From: Phytophthora quininea
Lineage: Eukaryota > Oomycota > Peronosporomycetes > Peronosporales > Peronosporaceae
Assembly: GCA_011947345.1 (NCBI GenBank)
Contig: JAAVTG010001032.1
Span: 1 to 60,791 of the forward strand
Length of the DNA stretch: 60,791 nucleotides
Direction: 5' to 3'
Shown here piece after piece: positions 45,782-58,618 of the stretch. The first letter of the stretch is position 1, and the number at the start of each line of letters is the position of its first letter. A model generated the notes under the pieces. The model was not told the origin of the DNA, did not search any database, and was given only the letters and a program-made list of their open reading frames with translations. A program made the translations under genes and the position numbers.

Positions 45782-46372
45782 AGGCTGGACGTCATACTCC
45801 CCACGCCCTCGGAAATCTGCCTCTGCTCGCTCACACACCAACCTACACCACAAGCCCACGCACACCAACCTACACCACAAGCCCACGCACACCAACCTAC
45901 ACCACAAGCCCACGCACACGCTGCATACCACCATCTGTCTGCACCGCCCTGCACTGCCCACAGCGGACGGCAGATCCATTCTTCGCCGTGAGACGTCGCT
46001 CTTTCCACTACCCGTCTCGTCGGCGCGGTCGCAGGCCACCGCTGCGCGTTTGACGCGGCTCGTCGGCACGAGCACATGATGCAATGCACACAAGGTGAGA
46101 CCAGCCACGACACCCAATCTCGCGCAGCTGTGGGACGTTATGCCGAGAGACGTCGCACAGATCGCCTCGAAGTCTCCGCGGAGAGTGTATGTGCCTGGAG
46201 ATAGAGCGTGCGCCAGAGCAGCACCGAGCACCGAGCACCGAGCACCGAGCACCGAGCACCGGGTAGCCGGGCGTGGGGCTTGATGTGGGGCTTGATGTCG
46301 CGGAGCTGCTGTTCAACGTGTGCACGTGTGCATGTGTGTGTTTCTTGAGCGAAGGGGAAGAAAGAGCAAAGT

Positions 46373-46446
46373 TTCCCACACCGGGACTCGAACTCCGGGT
46401 CTGCTGGGTGAGAGCCAGCTATCCTAACCGCCTAGACTATATGGGA
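46373..46446 (-). pseudogene. Altered tRNA-Glu copy 8, one-base insertion in the T arm
   Basis: 74 bases. An extra base turns GAACCCGGG into GAACTCCGGG on the plus strand, disturbing the T stem and B box (CCGGAGTTCGAG). Probably a poor Pol III template or unstable tRNA, unless it is a sequence error. TTT only; distance 664. Confidence 0.75.
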
Positions 46447-47036
46447 AGGCTGGACGTCATACTCCCCACGCCCTCGGAAATCTGCCTCTGCTCGCTCACA
46501 CACCAACCTACACCACAAGCCCACGCACACCAACCTACACCACAAGCCCACGCACACAACCTACACCACAAGCCCACGCACACGCTGCATACCACCATCT
46601 GTCTGCACCGCCCTGCACTGCCCACAGCGGACGGCAGATCCATTCTTCGCCGTGAGACGTCGCTCTTTCCACTACCCGTCTCGTCGGCGCGGTCGCAGGC
46701 CACCGCTGCGCGTTTGACGCGGCTCGTCGGCACGAGCACATGATGCAATGCACACAAGGTGAGACCAGCCACGACACCCAATCTCGCGCAGCTGTGGGAC
46801 GTTATGCCGAGAGACGTCGCACAGATCGCCTCGAAGTCTCCGCGGAGAGTGTATGTGCCTGGAGATAGAGCGTGCGCCAGAGCAGCACCGAGCACCGAGC
46901 ACCGAGCACCGAGCACCGAGCACCGGGTAGCCGGGCGTGGGGCTTGATGTGGGGCTTGATGTCGCGGAGCTGCTGTTCAACGTGTGCACGTGTGCATGTG
47001 TGTGTTTCTTGAGCGAAGGGGAAGAAAGAGCAAAGT

Positions 47037-47108
47037 TTCCCACACCGGGACTCGAACCCGGGTCTGCTGGGTGAGAGCCAGCTATCCAACCGCCTAGACT
47101 ATATGGGA
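47037..47108 (-). pseudogene. Altered tRNA-Glu copy 9, one-base deletion in the D loop
   Basis: 72 bases. The A after GGCGGTT is lost, so the D loop lacks residue A21, which stacks in the tRNA core. All other arms are normal, so it may still fold partly. TTT only; distance 664. Confidence 0.7.
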
Positions 47109-47665
47109 AGGCTGGACGTCATACTCCCCACGCCCTCGGAAATCTGCCTCTGCTCGCTCACACACCAACCTACACCACAAGCCCACGCACACCAACCTAC
47201 ACCACAAGCCCACGCACACGCTGCATACCACCATCTGTCTGCACCGCCCTGCACTGCCCACAGCGGACGGCAGATCCATTCTTCGCCGTGAGACGTCGCT
47301 CTTTCCACTACCCGTCTCGTCGGCGCGGTCGCAGGCCACCGCTGCGCGTTTGACGCGGCTCGTCGGCACGAGCACATGATGCAATGCACACAAGGTGAGA
47401 CCAGCCACGACACCCAATCTCGCGCAGCTGTGGGACGTTATGCCGAGAGACGTCGCACAGATCGCCTCGAAGTCTCCGCGGAGAGTGTATGTGCCTGGAG
47501 ATAGAGCGTGCGCCAGAGCAGCACCGAGCACCGAGCACCGAGCACCGAGCACCGGGTAGCCGGGCGTGGGGCTTGATGTGGGGCTTGATGTCGCGGAGCT
47601 GCTGTTCAACGTGTGCACGTGTGCATGTGTGTGTTTCTTGAGCGAAGGGGAAGAAAGAGCAAAGT

Positions 47666-47738
47666 TTCCCACACCGGGACTCGAACCCGGGTCTGCTGGG
47701 TGAGAGCCAGCTATCCTAACCGCCTAGACTATATGGGA
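47666..47738 (-). tRNA. tRNA-Glu(CTC), copy 10
   Basis: Intact body, distance 629, TTT only. Its 5' minisatellite has one internally shortened copy. Confidence 0.95.
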
Positions 47739-48330
47739 AGGCTGGACGTCATACTCCCCACGCCCTCGGAAATCTGCCTCTGCTCGCTCACATACCAACC
47801 TACACCACAAGCCCACGCACACCAACCACAGCCCACGCACACCAACCTACACCACAAGCCCACGCACACGCTGCATACCACCATCTGTCTGCACCGCCCT
47901 GCACTGCCCACAGCGGACGGCAGATCCATTCTTCGCCGTGAGACGTCGCTCTTTCCACTACCCGTCTCGTCGGCGCGGTCGCAGGCCACCGCTGCGCGTT
48001 TGACGCGGCTCGTCGGCACGAGCACATGATGCAATGCACACAAGGTGAGACCAGCCACGACACCCAATCTCGCGCAGCTGTGGGACGTTATGCCGAGAGA
48101 CGTCGCACAGATCGCCTCGAAGTCTCCGCGGAGAGTGTATGTGCCTGGAGATAGAGCGTGCGCCAGAGCAGCACCGAGCACCGAGCACCGAGCACCGAGC
48201 ACCGAGCACCGAGCACCGGGTAGCCGGGCGTGGGGCTTGATGTGGGGCTTGATGTCGCGGAGCTGCTGTTCAACGTGTGCACGTGTGCATGTGTGTGTTT
48301 CTTGAGCGAAGGGGAAGAAAGAGCAAAAGT

Positions 48331-48403
48331 TTCCCACACCGGGACTCGAACCCGGGTCTGCTGGGTGAGAGCCAGCTATCCTAACCGCCTAGACTATATG
48401 GGA
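48331..48403 (-). tRNA. tRNA-Glu(CTC), copy 11
   Basis: Intact body, distance 665, TTTT present. Confidence 0.95.
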
Positions 48404-48972
48404 AGGCTGGACGTCATACTCCCCACGCCCTCGGAAATCTGCCTCTGCTCGCTCACACACCAACCTACACCACAAGCCCACGCACACCAACCTACACCAC
48501 AAGCCCACGCACAAGCCCACGCACACGCTGCATACCACCATCTGTCTGCACCGCCCTGCACTGCCCACAGCGGACGGCAGATCCATTCTTCGCCGTGAGA
48601 CGTCGCTCTTTCCACTACCCGTCTCGTCGGCGCGGTCGCAGGCCACCGCTGCGCGTTTGACGCGGCTCGTCGGCACGAGCACATGATGCAATGCACACAA
48701 GGTGAGACCAGCCACGACACCCAATCTCGCGCAGCTGTGGGACGTTATGCCGAGAGACGTCGCACAGATCGCCTCGAAGTCTCCGCGGAGAGTGTATGTG
48801 CCTGGAGATAGAGCGTGCGCCAGAGCAGCACCGAGCACCGAGCACCGAGCACCGAGCACCGGGTAGCCGGGCGTGGGGCTTGATGTGGGGCTTGATGTCG
48901 CGGAGCTGCTGTTCAACGTGTGCACGTGTGCATGTGTGTGTTTCTTGAGCGAAGGGGAAGAAAGAGCAAAGT

Positions 48973-49045
48973 TTCCCACACCGGGACTCGAACCCGGGTC
49001 TGCTGGGTGAGAGCCAGCTATCCTAACCGCCTAGACTATATGGGA
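48973..49045 (-). tRNA. tRNA-Glu(CTC), copy 12
   Basis: Intact body, distance 642, TTT only. Degenerate first minisatellite copy upstream. Confidence 0.95.
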
Positions 49046-49615
49046 AGGCTGGACGTCATACTCCCCACGCCCTCGGAAATCTGCCTCTGCTCGCTCACAC
49101 ACCCACCTACACCACACGCACACCAACCTACACCACAAGCCCACGCACACCAACCTACACCACAAGCCCATGCACACGCTGCATACCACCATCTGTCTGC
49201 ACCGCCCTGCACTGCCCACAGCGGACGGCAGATCCATTCTTCGCCGTGAGACGTCGCTCTTTCCACTACCCGTCTCGTCGGCGCGGTCGCAGGCCACCGC
49301 TGCGCGTTTGACGCGGCTCGTCGGCACGAGCACATGATGCAATGCACACAAGGTGAGACCAGCCACGACACCCAATCTCGCGCAGCTGTGGGACGTTATG
49401 CCGAGAGACGTCGCACAGATCGCCTCGAAGTCTCCGCGGAGAGTGTATGTGCCTGGAGATAGAGCGTGCGCCAGAGCAGCACCGAGCACCGAGCACCGAG
49501 CACCGAGCACCGGGTAGCCGGGCGTGGGGCTTGATGTGGGGCTTGATGTCGCGGAGCTGCTGTTCAACGTGTGCACGTGTGCATGTGTGTGTTTCTTGAG
49601 CGAAGGAAGCAAAGT

Positions 49616-49688
49616 TTCCCACACCGGGACTCGAACCCGGGTCTGCTGGGTGAGAGCCAGCTATCCTAACCGCCTAGACTATATGGGA
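49616..49688 (-). tRNA. tRNA-Glu(CTC), copy 13
   Basis: Intact body, distance 643, TTT only. About nine bases of the usual purine-rich 3' flank are deleted (GCGAAGGAAGC). Confidence 0.95.
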
Positions 49689-50275
49689 AGGCTGGACGTC
49701 ATACTCCCCACGCCCTCGGAAATCTGCCTCTGCTCGCTCACACACCAACCGACACCACAAGCCCACGCACACCAACCTACACCACAAGCCCACGCACACC
49801 ACGCACCACGCTGCACACGCTGCATACCATCTGTCTGCACCGCCCTGCACTGCCCACAGCGGACGGCAGATCCATTCTTCGCCGTGAGACGTCGCTCTTT
49901 CCACTACCCGTCTCGTCGGCGCGGTCGCAGGCCACCGCTGCGCGTTTGACGCGGCTCGTCGGCACGAGCACATGATGCAATGCACACAAGGTGAGACCAG
50001 CCACGACACCCAATCTCGCGCAGCTGTGGGACGTTATGCCGAGAGACGTCGCACAGATCGCCTCGAAGTCTCCGCGGAGAGTGTATGTGCCTGGAGATAG
50101 AGCGTGCGCCAGAGCAGCACCGAGCACCGAGCACCGAGCACCGAGCACCGAGCACCGAGCACCGGGTAGCCGGGCGTGGGGCTTGATGTGGGGCTTGATG
50201 TCGCGGAGCTGCTGTTCAACGTGTGCACGTGTGCATGTGTGTGTTTCTTGAGCGAAGGGGAAGAAAGAGCAAAGT

Positions 50276-50348
50276 TTCCCACACCGGGACTCGAACCCGG
50301 GTCTGCTGGGTGAGAGCCAGCTATCCTAACCGCCTAGACTATATGGGA
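50276..50348 (-). tRNA. tRNA-Glu(CTC), copy 14
   Basis: Intact body, distance 660, TTT only. Only one minisatellite copy upstream, making the following unit the shortest (604). Confidence 0.95.
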
Positions 50349-50879
50349 AGGCTGGACGTCATACTCCCCACGCCCTCGGAAATCTGCCTCTGCTCGCTCA
50401 CACACCAACCTACACCACAAGCCCACGCACACGCTGCATACCACCATCTGTCTGCACCGCCCTGCACTGCCCACAGCGGACGGCAGATCCATTCTTCGCC
50501 GTGAGACGTCGCTCTTTCCACTACCCGTCTCGTCGGCGCGGTCGCAGGCCACCGCTGCGCGTTTGACGCGGCTCGTCGGCACGAGCACATGATGCAATGC
50601 ACACAAGGTGAGACCAGCCACGACACCCAATCTCGCGCAGCTGTGGGACGTTATGCCGAGAGACGTCGCACAGATCGCCTCGAAGTCTCCGCGGAGAGTG
50701 TATGTGCCTGGAGATAGAGCGTGCGCCAGAGCAGCACCGAGCACCGAGCACCGAGCACCGAGCACCGGGTAGCCGGGCGTGGGGCTTGATGTGGGGCTTG
50801 ATGTCGCGGAGCTGCTGTTCAACGTGTGCACGTGTGCATGTGTGTGTTTCTTGAGCGAAGGGGAAGAAAGAGCAAAAGT

Positions 50880-50952
50880 TTCCCACACCGGGACTCGAAC
50901 CCGGGTCTGCTGGGTGAGAGCCAGCTATCCTAACCGCCTAGACTATATGGGA
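50880..50952 (-). tRNA. tRNA-Glu(CTC), copy 15
   Basis: Intact body, distance 604, TTTT present. Unit resembles that of copy 5 in length and minisatellite number. Confidence 0.95.
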
Positions 50953-51535
50953 AGGCTGGACGTCATACTCCCCACGCCCTCGGAAATCTGCCTCTGCTCG
51001 CTCACACACCAACCTACACCACAAGCCCACGCACACCAACCTACACCACAAGCCCACGCACACCAACCTACACCACAAGCCCACGCACACGCTGCATACC
51101 ACCATCTGTCTGCACCGCCCTGCACTGCCCACAGCGGACGGCAGATCCATTCTTCGCCGTGAGACGTCGCTCTTTCCACTACCCGTCTCGTCGGCGCGGT
51201 CGCAGGCCACCGCTGCGCGTTTGACGCGGCTCGTCGGCACGAGCACATGATGCAATGCACACAAGGTGAGACCAGCCACGACACCCAATCTCGCGCAGCT
51301 GTGGGACGTTATGCCGAGAGACGTCGCACAGATCGCCTCGAAGTCTCCGCGGAGAGTGTATGTGCCTGGAGATAGAGCGTGCGCCAGAGCAGCACCGAGC
51401 ACCGAGCACCGAGCACCGAGCACCGGGTAGCCGGGCGTGGGGCTTGATGTGGGGCTTGATGTCGCGGAGCTGCTGTTCAACGTGTGCACGTGTGCATGTG
51501 TGTGTTTCTTGAGCGAAGGGAAGAAAGAGCAAAGT

Positions 51536-51608
51536 TTCCCACACCGGGACTCGAACCCGGGTCTGCTGGGTGAGAGCCAGCTATCCTAACCGCCTAGACT
51601 ATATGGGA
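51536..51608 (-). tRNA. tRNA-Glu(CTC), copy 16
   Basis: Intact body, distance 656, TTT only, with the same missing G in the purine-rich flank as copy 6. Confidence 0.95.
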
Positions 51609-52172
51609 AGGCTGGACGTCATACTCCCCACGCCCTCGGAAATCTGCCTCTGCTCGCTCACACACCTACACACACCGCACCCACAAGCCCACGCACACCA
51701 ACCTACACCACAAGCCCACGCACACGCTGCATACCACCATCTGTCTGCACCGCCCTGCACTGCCCACAGCGGACGGCAGATCCATTCTTCGCCGTGAGAC
51801 GTCGCTCTTTCCACTACCCGTCTCGTCGGCGCGGTCGCAGGCCACCGCTGCGCGTTTGACGCGGCTCGTCGGCACGAGCACATGATGCAATGCACACAAG
51901 GTGAGACCAGCCACGACACCCAATCTCGCGCAGCTGTGGGACGTTATGCCGAGAGACGTCGCACAGATCGCCTCGAAGTCTCCGCGGAGAGTGTATGTGC
52001 CTGGAGATAGAGCGTGCGCCAGAGCAGCACCGAGCACCGAGCACCGAGCACCGAGCACCGGGTAGCCGGGCGTGGGGCTTGATGTGGGGCTTGATGTCGC
52101 GGAGCTGCTGTTCAACGTGTGCACGTGTGCATGTGTGTGTTTCTTGAGCGAAGGGGAAGAAAGAGCAAAAGT

Positions 52173-52245
52173 TTCCCACACCGGGACTCGAACCCGGGTC
52201 TGCTGGGTGAGAGCCAGCTATCCTAACCGCCTAGACTATATGGGA
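52173..52245 (-). tRNA. tRNA-Glu(CTC), copy 17
   Basis: Intact body, distance 637, TTTT present. Confidence 0.95.
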
Positions 52246-52831
52246 AGGCTGGACGTCATACTCCCCACGCCCTCGGAAATCTGCCTCTGCTCGCTCACAC
52301 ACCAACCTACACCACAAGCCCACGCACACCAACCTACACCACAAGCCCACGCACACCACCACACCACTGCCACGCACGCTGCATACCACCATCTGTCTGC
52401 ACCGCCCTGCACTGCCCACAGCGGACGGCAGATCCATTCTTCGCCGTGAGACGTCGCTCTTTCCACTACCCGTCTCGTCGGCGCGGTCGCAGGCCACCGC
52501 TGCGCGTTTGACGCGGCTCGTCGGCACGAGCACATGATGCAATGCACACAAGGTGAGACCAGCCACGACACCCAATCTCGCGCAGCTGTGGGACGTTATG
52601 CCGAGAGACGTCGCACAGATCGCCTCGAAGTCTCCGCGGAGAGTGTATGTGCCTGGAGATAGAGCGTGCGCCAGAGCAGCACCGAGCACCGAGCACCGAG
52701 CACCGAGCACCGAGCACCGGGTAGCCGGGCGTGGGGCTTGATGTGGGGCTTGATGTCGCGGAGCTGCTGTTCAACGTGTGCACGTGTGCATGTGTGTGTT
52801 TCTTGAGCGAAGGGGAAGAAAGAGCAAAAGT

Positions 52832-52904
52832 TTCCCACACCGGGACTCGAACCCGGGTCTGCTGGGTGAGAGCCAGCTATCCTAACCGCCTAGACTATAT
52901 GGGA
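52832..52904 (-). tRNA. tRNA-Glu(CTC), copy 18
   Basis: Intact body, distance 659, TTTT present. Confidence 0.95.
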
Positions 52905-53467
52905 AGGCTGGACGTCATACTCCCCACGCCCTCGGAAATCTGCCTCTGCTCGCTCACACACCAACCTACACCACAAGCCCACGCACACCAACCTACACCA
53001 CAAGCCCACGCACACGCTGCATACCACCATCTGTCTGCACCGCCCTGCACTGCCCACAGCGGACGGCAGATCCATTCTTCGCCGTGAGACGTCGCTCTTT
53101 CCACTACCCGTCTCGTCGGCGCGGTCGCAGGCCACCGCTGCGCGTTTGACGCGGCTCGTCGGCACGAGCACATGATGCAATGCACACAAGGTGAGACCAG
53201 CCACGACACCCAATCTCGCGCAGCTGTGGGACGTTATGCCGAGAGACGTCGCACAGATCGCCTCGAAGTCTCCGCGGAGAGTGTATGTGCCTGGAGATAG
53301 AGCGTGCGCCAGAGCAGCACCGAGCACCGAGCACCGAGCACCGAGCACCGAGCACCGGGTAGCCGGGCGGGGCTTGATGTGGGGCTTGATGTCGCGGAGC
53401 TGCTGTTCAACGTGTGCACGTGTGCATGTGTGTGTTTCTTGAGCGAAGGGGAAGAAAGAGCAAAAGT

Positions 53468-53540
53468 TTCCCACACCGGGACTCGAACCCGGGTCTGCTG
53501 GGTGAGAGCCAGCTATCCTAACCGCCTAGACTATATGGGA
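53468..53540 (-). tRNA. tRNA-Glu(CTC), copy 19
   Basis: Intact body, distance 636, TTTT present. The spacer to its left lacks a T and a G in GGGCGTGGGG. Confidence 0.95.
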
Positions 53541-54093
53541 AGGCTGGACGTCATACTCCCCACGCCCTCGGAAATCTGCCTCTGCTCGCTCACACACCAA
53601 CCTACACCACAAGCCCACGCACACCAACCTACACCACAAGCCCACGCACACGCTGCATACCACCATCTGTCTGCACCGCCCTGCACTGCCCACAGCGGAC
53701 GGCAGATCCATTCTTCGCCGTGAGACGTCGCTCTTTCCACTACCCGTCTCGTCGGCGCGGTCGCAGGCCACCGCTGCGCGTTTGACGCGGCTCGTCGGCA
53801 CGAGCACATGATGCAATGCACACAAGGTGAGACCAGCCACGACACCCAATCTCGCGCAGCTGTGGGACGTTATGCCGAGAGACGTCGCACAGATCGCCTC
53901 GAAGTCTCCGCGGAGAGTGTATGTGCCTGGAGATAGAGCGTGCGCCAGAGCACCGAGCACCGAGCACCGAGCACCGAGCACCGGGTAGCCGGGCGTGGGG
54001 CTTGATGTGGGGCTTGATGTCGCGGAGCTGCTGTTCAACGTGTGCACGTGTGCATGTGTGTGTTTTTGAGCGAAGGGGAAGAAAGAGCAAAGT

Positions 54094-54166
54094 TTCCCAC
54101 ACCGGGACTCGAACCCGGGTCTGCTGGGTGAGAGCCAGCTATCCTAACCGCCTAGACTATATGGGA
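54094..54166 (-). tRNA. tRNA-Glu(CTC), copy 20
   Basis: Intact body, distance 626, TTT only. The flank reads TGTTTTTGAGCG where others read TGTTTCTTGAGCG. Confidence 0.95.
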
Positions 54167-54721
54167 AGGCTGGACGTCATACTCCCCACGCCCTCGGAAA
54201 TCTGCCTCTGCTCGCTCACACACCAACCTACACCACAAGCCCACGCACACCAACCTACACCACAAGCCCACGCACACGCTGCATACCACCATCTGTCTGC
54301 ACCGCCCTGCACTGCCCACAGCGGACGGCAGATCCATTCTTCGCCGTGAGACGTCGCTCTTTCCACTACCCGTCTCGTCGGCGCGGTCGCAGGCCACCGC
54401 TGCGCGTTTGACGCGGCTCGTCGGCACGAGCACATGATGCAATGCACACAAGGTGAGACCAGCCACGACACCCAATCTCGCGCAGCTGTGGGACGTTATG
54501 CCGAGAGACGTCGCACAGATCGCCTCGAAGTCTCCGCGGAGAGTGTATGTGCCTGGAGATAGAGCGTGCGCCAGAGCAGCACCGAGCACCGAGCACCGAG
54601 CACCGAGCACCGGGTAGCCGGGCGTGGGGCTTGATGTGGGGCTTGATGTCGCGGAGCTGCTGTTCAACGTGTGCACGTGTGCATGTGTGTGTTTCGAGCG
54701 AAGGGGAAGAAAGAGCAAAGT

Positions 54722-54794
54722 TTCCCACACCGGGACTCGAACCCGGGTCTGCTGGGTGAGAGCCAGCTATCCTAACCGCCTAGACTATATGGGA
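54722..54794 (-). tRNA. tRNA-Glu(CTC), copy 21
   Basis: Intact body, distance 628, TTT only. Flank shortened to GTTTCGAGCG. Confidence 0.95.
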
Positions 54795-55351
54795 AGGCTG
54801 GACGTCATACTCCCCACGCCCTCGGAAATCTGCCTCTGCTCGCTCACACACCAACCTACACCACAAGCCCACGCACACCAACCTACACCACAAGCCCACG
54901 CACACGCTGCATACCACCATCTGTCTGCACCGCCCTGCACTGCCCACAGCGGACGGCAGATCCATTCTTCGCCGTGAGACGTCGCTCTTTCCACTACCCG
55001 TCTCGTCGGCGCGGTCGCAGGCCACCGCTGCGCGTTTGACGCGGCTCGTCGGCACGAGCACATGATGCAATGCACACAAGGTGAGACCAGCCACGACACC
55101 CAATCTCGCGCAGCTGTGGGACGTTATGCCGAGAGACGTCGCACAGATCGCCTCGAAGTCTCCGCGGAGAGTGTATGTGCCTGGAGATAGAGCGTGCGCC
55201 AGAGCAGCACCGAGCACCGAGCACCGAGCACCGAGCACCGGGTAGCCGGGCGTGGGGCTTGATGTGGGGCTTGATGTCGCGGAGCTGCTGTTCAACGTGT
55301 GCACGTGTGCATGTGTGTGTTTCTTGAGCGAAGGGGAAGAAAGAGCAAAGT

Positions 55352-55424
55352 TTCCCACACCGGGACTCGAACCCGGGTCTGCTGGGTGAGAGCCAGCTAT
55401 CCTAACCGCCTAGACTATATGGGA
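55352..55424 (-). tRNA. tRNA-Glu(CTC), copy 22
   Basis: Intact body, distance 630, TTT only. Followed by the unit with the longest GAGCACC run. Confidence 0.95.
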
Positions 55425-55841
55425 AGGCTGGACGTCATACTCCCCACGCCCTCGGAAATCTGCCTCTGCTCGCTCACACACCAACCTACACCACAAGCCC
55501 ACGCACACCAACCTACACCACAAGCCCACGCACACGCTGCATACCACCATCTGTCTGCACCGCCCTGCACTGCCCACAGCGGACGGCAGATCCATTCTTC
55601 GCCGTGAGACGTCGCTCTTTCCACTACCCGTCTCGTCGGCGCGGTCGCAGGCCACCGCTGCGCGTTTGACGCGGCTCGTCGGCACGAGCACATGATGCAA
55701 TGCACACAAGGTGAGACCAGCCACGACACCCAATCTCGCGCAGCTGTGGGACGTTATGCCGAGAGACGTCGCACAGATCGCCTCGAAGTCTCCGCGGAGA
55801 GTGTATGTGCCTGGAGATAGAGCGTGCGCCAGAGCAGCACC

Positions 55842-55904
55842 GAGCACCGAGCACCGAGCACCGAGCACCGAGCACCGAGCACCGAGCACCGAGCACCGAG
55901 CACC
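55842..55904. repeat. GAGCACC heptamer repeat, nine copies (longest example)
   Basis: Perfect 7-base tandem repeat. Most other units have four to six copies. Copy-number change here explains part of the unit length variation. Confidence 0.95.
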
Positions 55905-56017
55905 GGGTAGCCGGGCGTGGGGCTTGATGTGGGGCTTGATGTCGCGGAGCTGCTGTTCAACGTGTGCACGTGTGCATGTGTGTGTTTCTTGAGCGAAGGG
56001 GAAGAAAGAGCAAAAGT

Positions 56018-56090
56018 TTCCCACACCGGGACTCGAACCCGGGTCTGCTGGGTGAGAGCCAGCTATCCTAACCGCCTAGACTATATGGGA
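56018..56090 (-). tRNA. tRNA-Glu(CTC), copy 23
   Basis: Intact body, distance 666, TTTT present. An extra C in CATACTCCCCC, shared with copies 24 and 29. Confidence 0.95.
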
Positions 56091-56656
56091 AGGCTGGACG
56101 TCATACTCCCCCACGCCCTCGGAAATCTGCCTCTGCTCGCTCACACACCAACCTACACCACAAGCCCACGCACACCAACCTACACCACAAGCCCACGCAC
56201 ACGCTGCATACCACCATCTGTCTGCACCGCCCTGCACTGCCCACAGCGGACGGCAGATCCATTCTTCGCCGTGAGACGTCGCTCTTTCCACTACCCGTCT
56301 CGTCGGCGCGGTCGCAGGCCACCGCTGCGCGTTTGACGCGGCTCGTCGGCACGAGCACATGATGCAATGCACACAAGGTGAGACCAGCCACGACACCCAA
56401 TCTCGCGCAGCTGTGGGACGTTATGCCGAGAGACGTCGCACAGATCGCCTCGAAGTCTCCGCGGAGAGTGTATGTGCCTGGAGATAGAGCGTGCGCCAGA
56501 GCAGCACCGAGCACCGAGCACCGAGCACCGAGCACCGAGCACCGGGTAGCCGGGCGTGGGGCTTGATGTGGGGCTTGATGTCGCGGAGCTGCTGTTCAAC
56601 GTGTGCACGTGTGCATGTGTGTGTTTCTTGAGCGAAGGGGAAGAAAGAGCAAAAGT

Positions 56657-56729
56657 TTCCCACACCGGGACTCGAACCCGGGTCTGCTGGGTGAGAGCCA
56701 GCTATCCTAACCGCCTAGACTATATGGGA
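56657..56729 (-). tRNA. tRNA-Glu(CTC), copy 24
   Basis: Intact body, distance 639, TTTT present, with the extra C upstream. Confidence 0.95.
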
Positions 56730-57279
56730 AGGCTGGACGTCATACTCCCCCACGCCCTCGGAAATCTGCCTCTGCTCGCTCACACACCAACCTACACCAC
56801 AAGCCCACGCACACCAACCTACACCACAAGCCCATGCACACGCTGCATACCACCATCTGTCTGCACCTGCACTGCCCACAGCGGACGGCAGATCCATTCT
56901 TCGCCGTGAGACGTCGCTCTTTCCACTACCCGTCTCGTCGGCGCGGTCGCAGGCCACCGCTGCGCGTTTGACGCGGCTCGTCGGCACGAGCACATGATGC
57001 AATGCACACAAGGTGAGACCAGCCACGACACCCAATCTCGCGCAGCTGTGGGACGTTATGCCGAGAGACGTCGCACAGATCGCCTCGAAGTCTCCGCGGA
57101 GAGTGTATGTGCCTGGAGATAGAGCGTGCGCCAGAGCAGCACCGAGCACCGAGCACCGAGCACCGAGCACCGAGCAAAGCCGGGCGTGGGGCTTGATGGG
57201 GCTTGATGTCGCGGAGCTGCTGTTCAACGTGTGCACGTGTGTGTGTGTTTCTTGAGCGAAGGGGAAGAAAGAGCAAAGT

Positions 57280-57352
57280 TTCCCACACCGGGACTCGAAC
57301 CCGGGTCTGCTGGGTGAGAGCCAGCTATCCTAACCGCCTAGACTATATGGGA
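57280..57352 (-). tRNA. tRNA-Glu(CTC), copy 25
   Basis: Intact body, distance 623, TTT only. Spacer on its left has several small deletions (GAGCAAAGCC, GGCTTGATGGGG). Confidence 0.95.
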
Positions 57353-57902
57353 AGGCTGGACGTCATACTCCCCACGCCCTCGGAAATCTGCCTCTGCTCG
57401 CTCACACCAACCTACACCACAAGCCCACGCACACCAACCTACACCACAAGCCCACGCACACGCTGCATACCACCATCTGTCTGCACCGCCCTGCACTGCC
57501 CACAGCGGACGGCAGATCCATTCTTCGCCGTGAGACGTCGCTCTTTCCACTACCCGTCTCGTCGGCGCGGTCGCAGGCCACCGCTGCGCGTTTGACGCGG
57601 CTCGTCGGCACGAGCACATGATGCAATGCACACAAGGTGAGACCAGCCACGACACCCAATCTCGCGCAGCTGTGGGACGTTATGCCGAGAGACGTCGCAC
57701 AGATCGCCTCGAAGTCTCCGCGGAGAGTGTATGTGCCTGGAGATAGAGCGTGCGCCAGAGCGAGCACCGAGCACCGAGCACCGAGCACCGGGTAGCCGGG
57801 CGTGGGGCTTGATGTGGGGCTTGATGTCGCGGAGCTGCTGTTCAACGTGTGCACGTGTGCATGTGTGTGTTTCTTGAGCGAAGGGGAAGAAAGAGCAAAA
57901 GT

Positions 57903-57970
57903 TTCCCACACCGGGACTCGAACCCTGCTGGGTGAGAGCCAGCTATCCTAACCGCCTAGACTATATGGGA
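57903..57970 (-). pseudogene. Truncated tRNA-Glu copy 26, five-base deletion across variable loop and T stem
   Basis: 68 bases. GGGTC is lost between GAACCC and TGCTGGG on the plus strand. This removes half the T stem and part of the variable loop, so the B box and tertiary fold are broken. It still has TTTT. A five-base loss is hard to explain as a run error, so this looks like a true pseudogene. Distance 623. Confidence 0.85.
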
Positions 57971-58545
57971 AGGCTGGACGTCATACTCCCCACGCCCTCG
58001 GAAATCTGCCTCTGCTCGCTCACACACCAACCTACACCACAAGCCCACGCACACCAACCTACACCACAAGCCCACGCACACGCTGCATACCACCATCTGT
58101 CTGCACCGCCCTGCACTGCCCACAGCGGACGGCAGATCCATTCTTCGCCGTGAGACGTCGCTCTTTCCACTACCCGTCTCGTCGGCGCGGTCGCAGGCCA
58201 CCGCTGCGCGTTTGACGCGGCTCGTCGGCACGAGCACATGATGCAATGCACACAAGGTGAGACCAGCCACGACACCCAATCTCGCGCAGCTGTGGGACGT
58301 TATGCCGAGAGACGTCGCACAGATCGCCTCGAAGTCTCCGCGGAGAGTGTATGTGCCTGGAGATAGAGCGTGCGCCAGAGCAGCACCGAGCACCGAGCAC
58401 CGAGCACCGAGCACCGAGCACCGAGCACCGAGCACCGTAGCCGGGCGTGGGGCGTGGGTGGTGGCTTGATGTCGCGGAGCTGCTGTTCAACGTGTGCACG
58501 TGTGCATGTGTGTGTTTTTGAGCGAAGGGGAAGAAAGAGCAAAGT

Positions 58546-58618
58546 TTCCCACACCGGGACTCGAACCCGGGTCTGCTGGGTGAGAGCCAGCTATCCTAAC
58601 CGCCTAGACTATATGGGA
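58546..58618 (-). tRNA. tRNA-Glu(CTC), copy 27
   Basis: Intact body, distance 643, TTT only. Flank reads TGTTTTTGAGCG as in copy 20. Confidence 0.95.
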
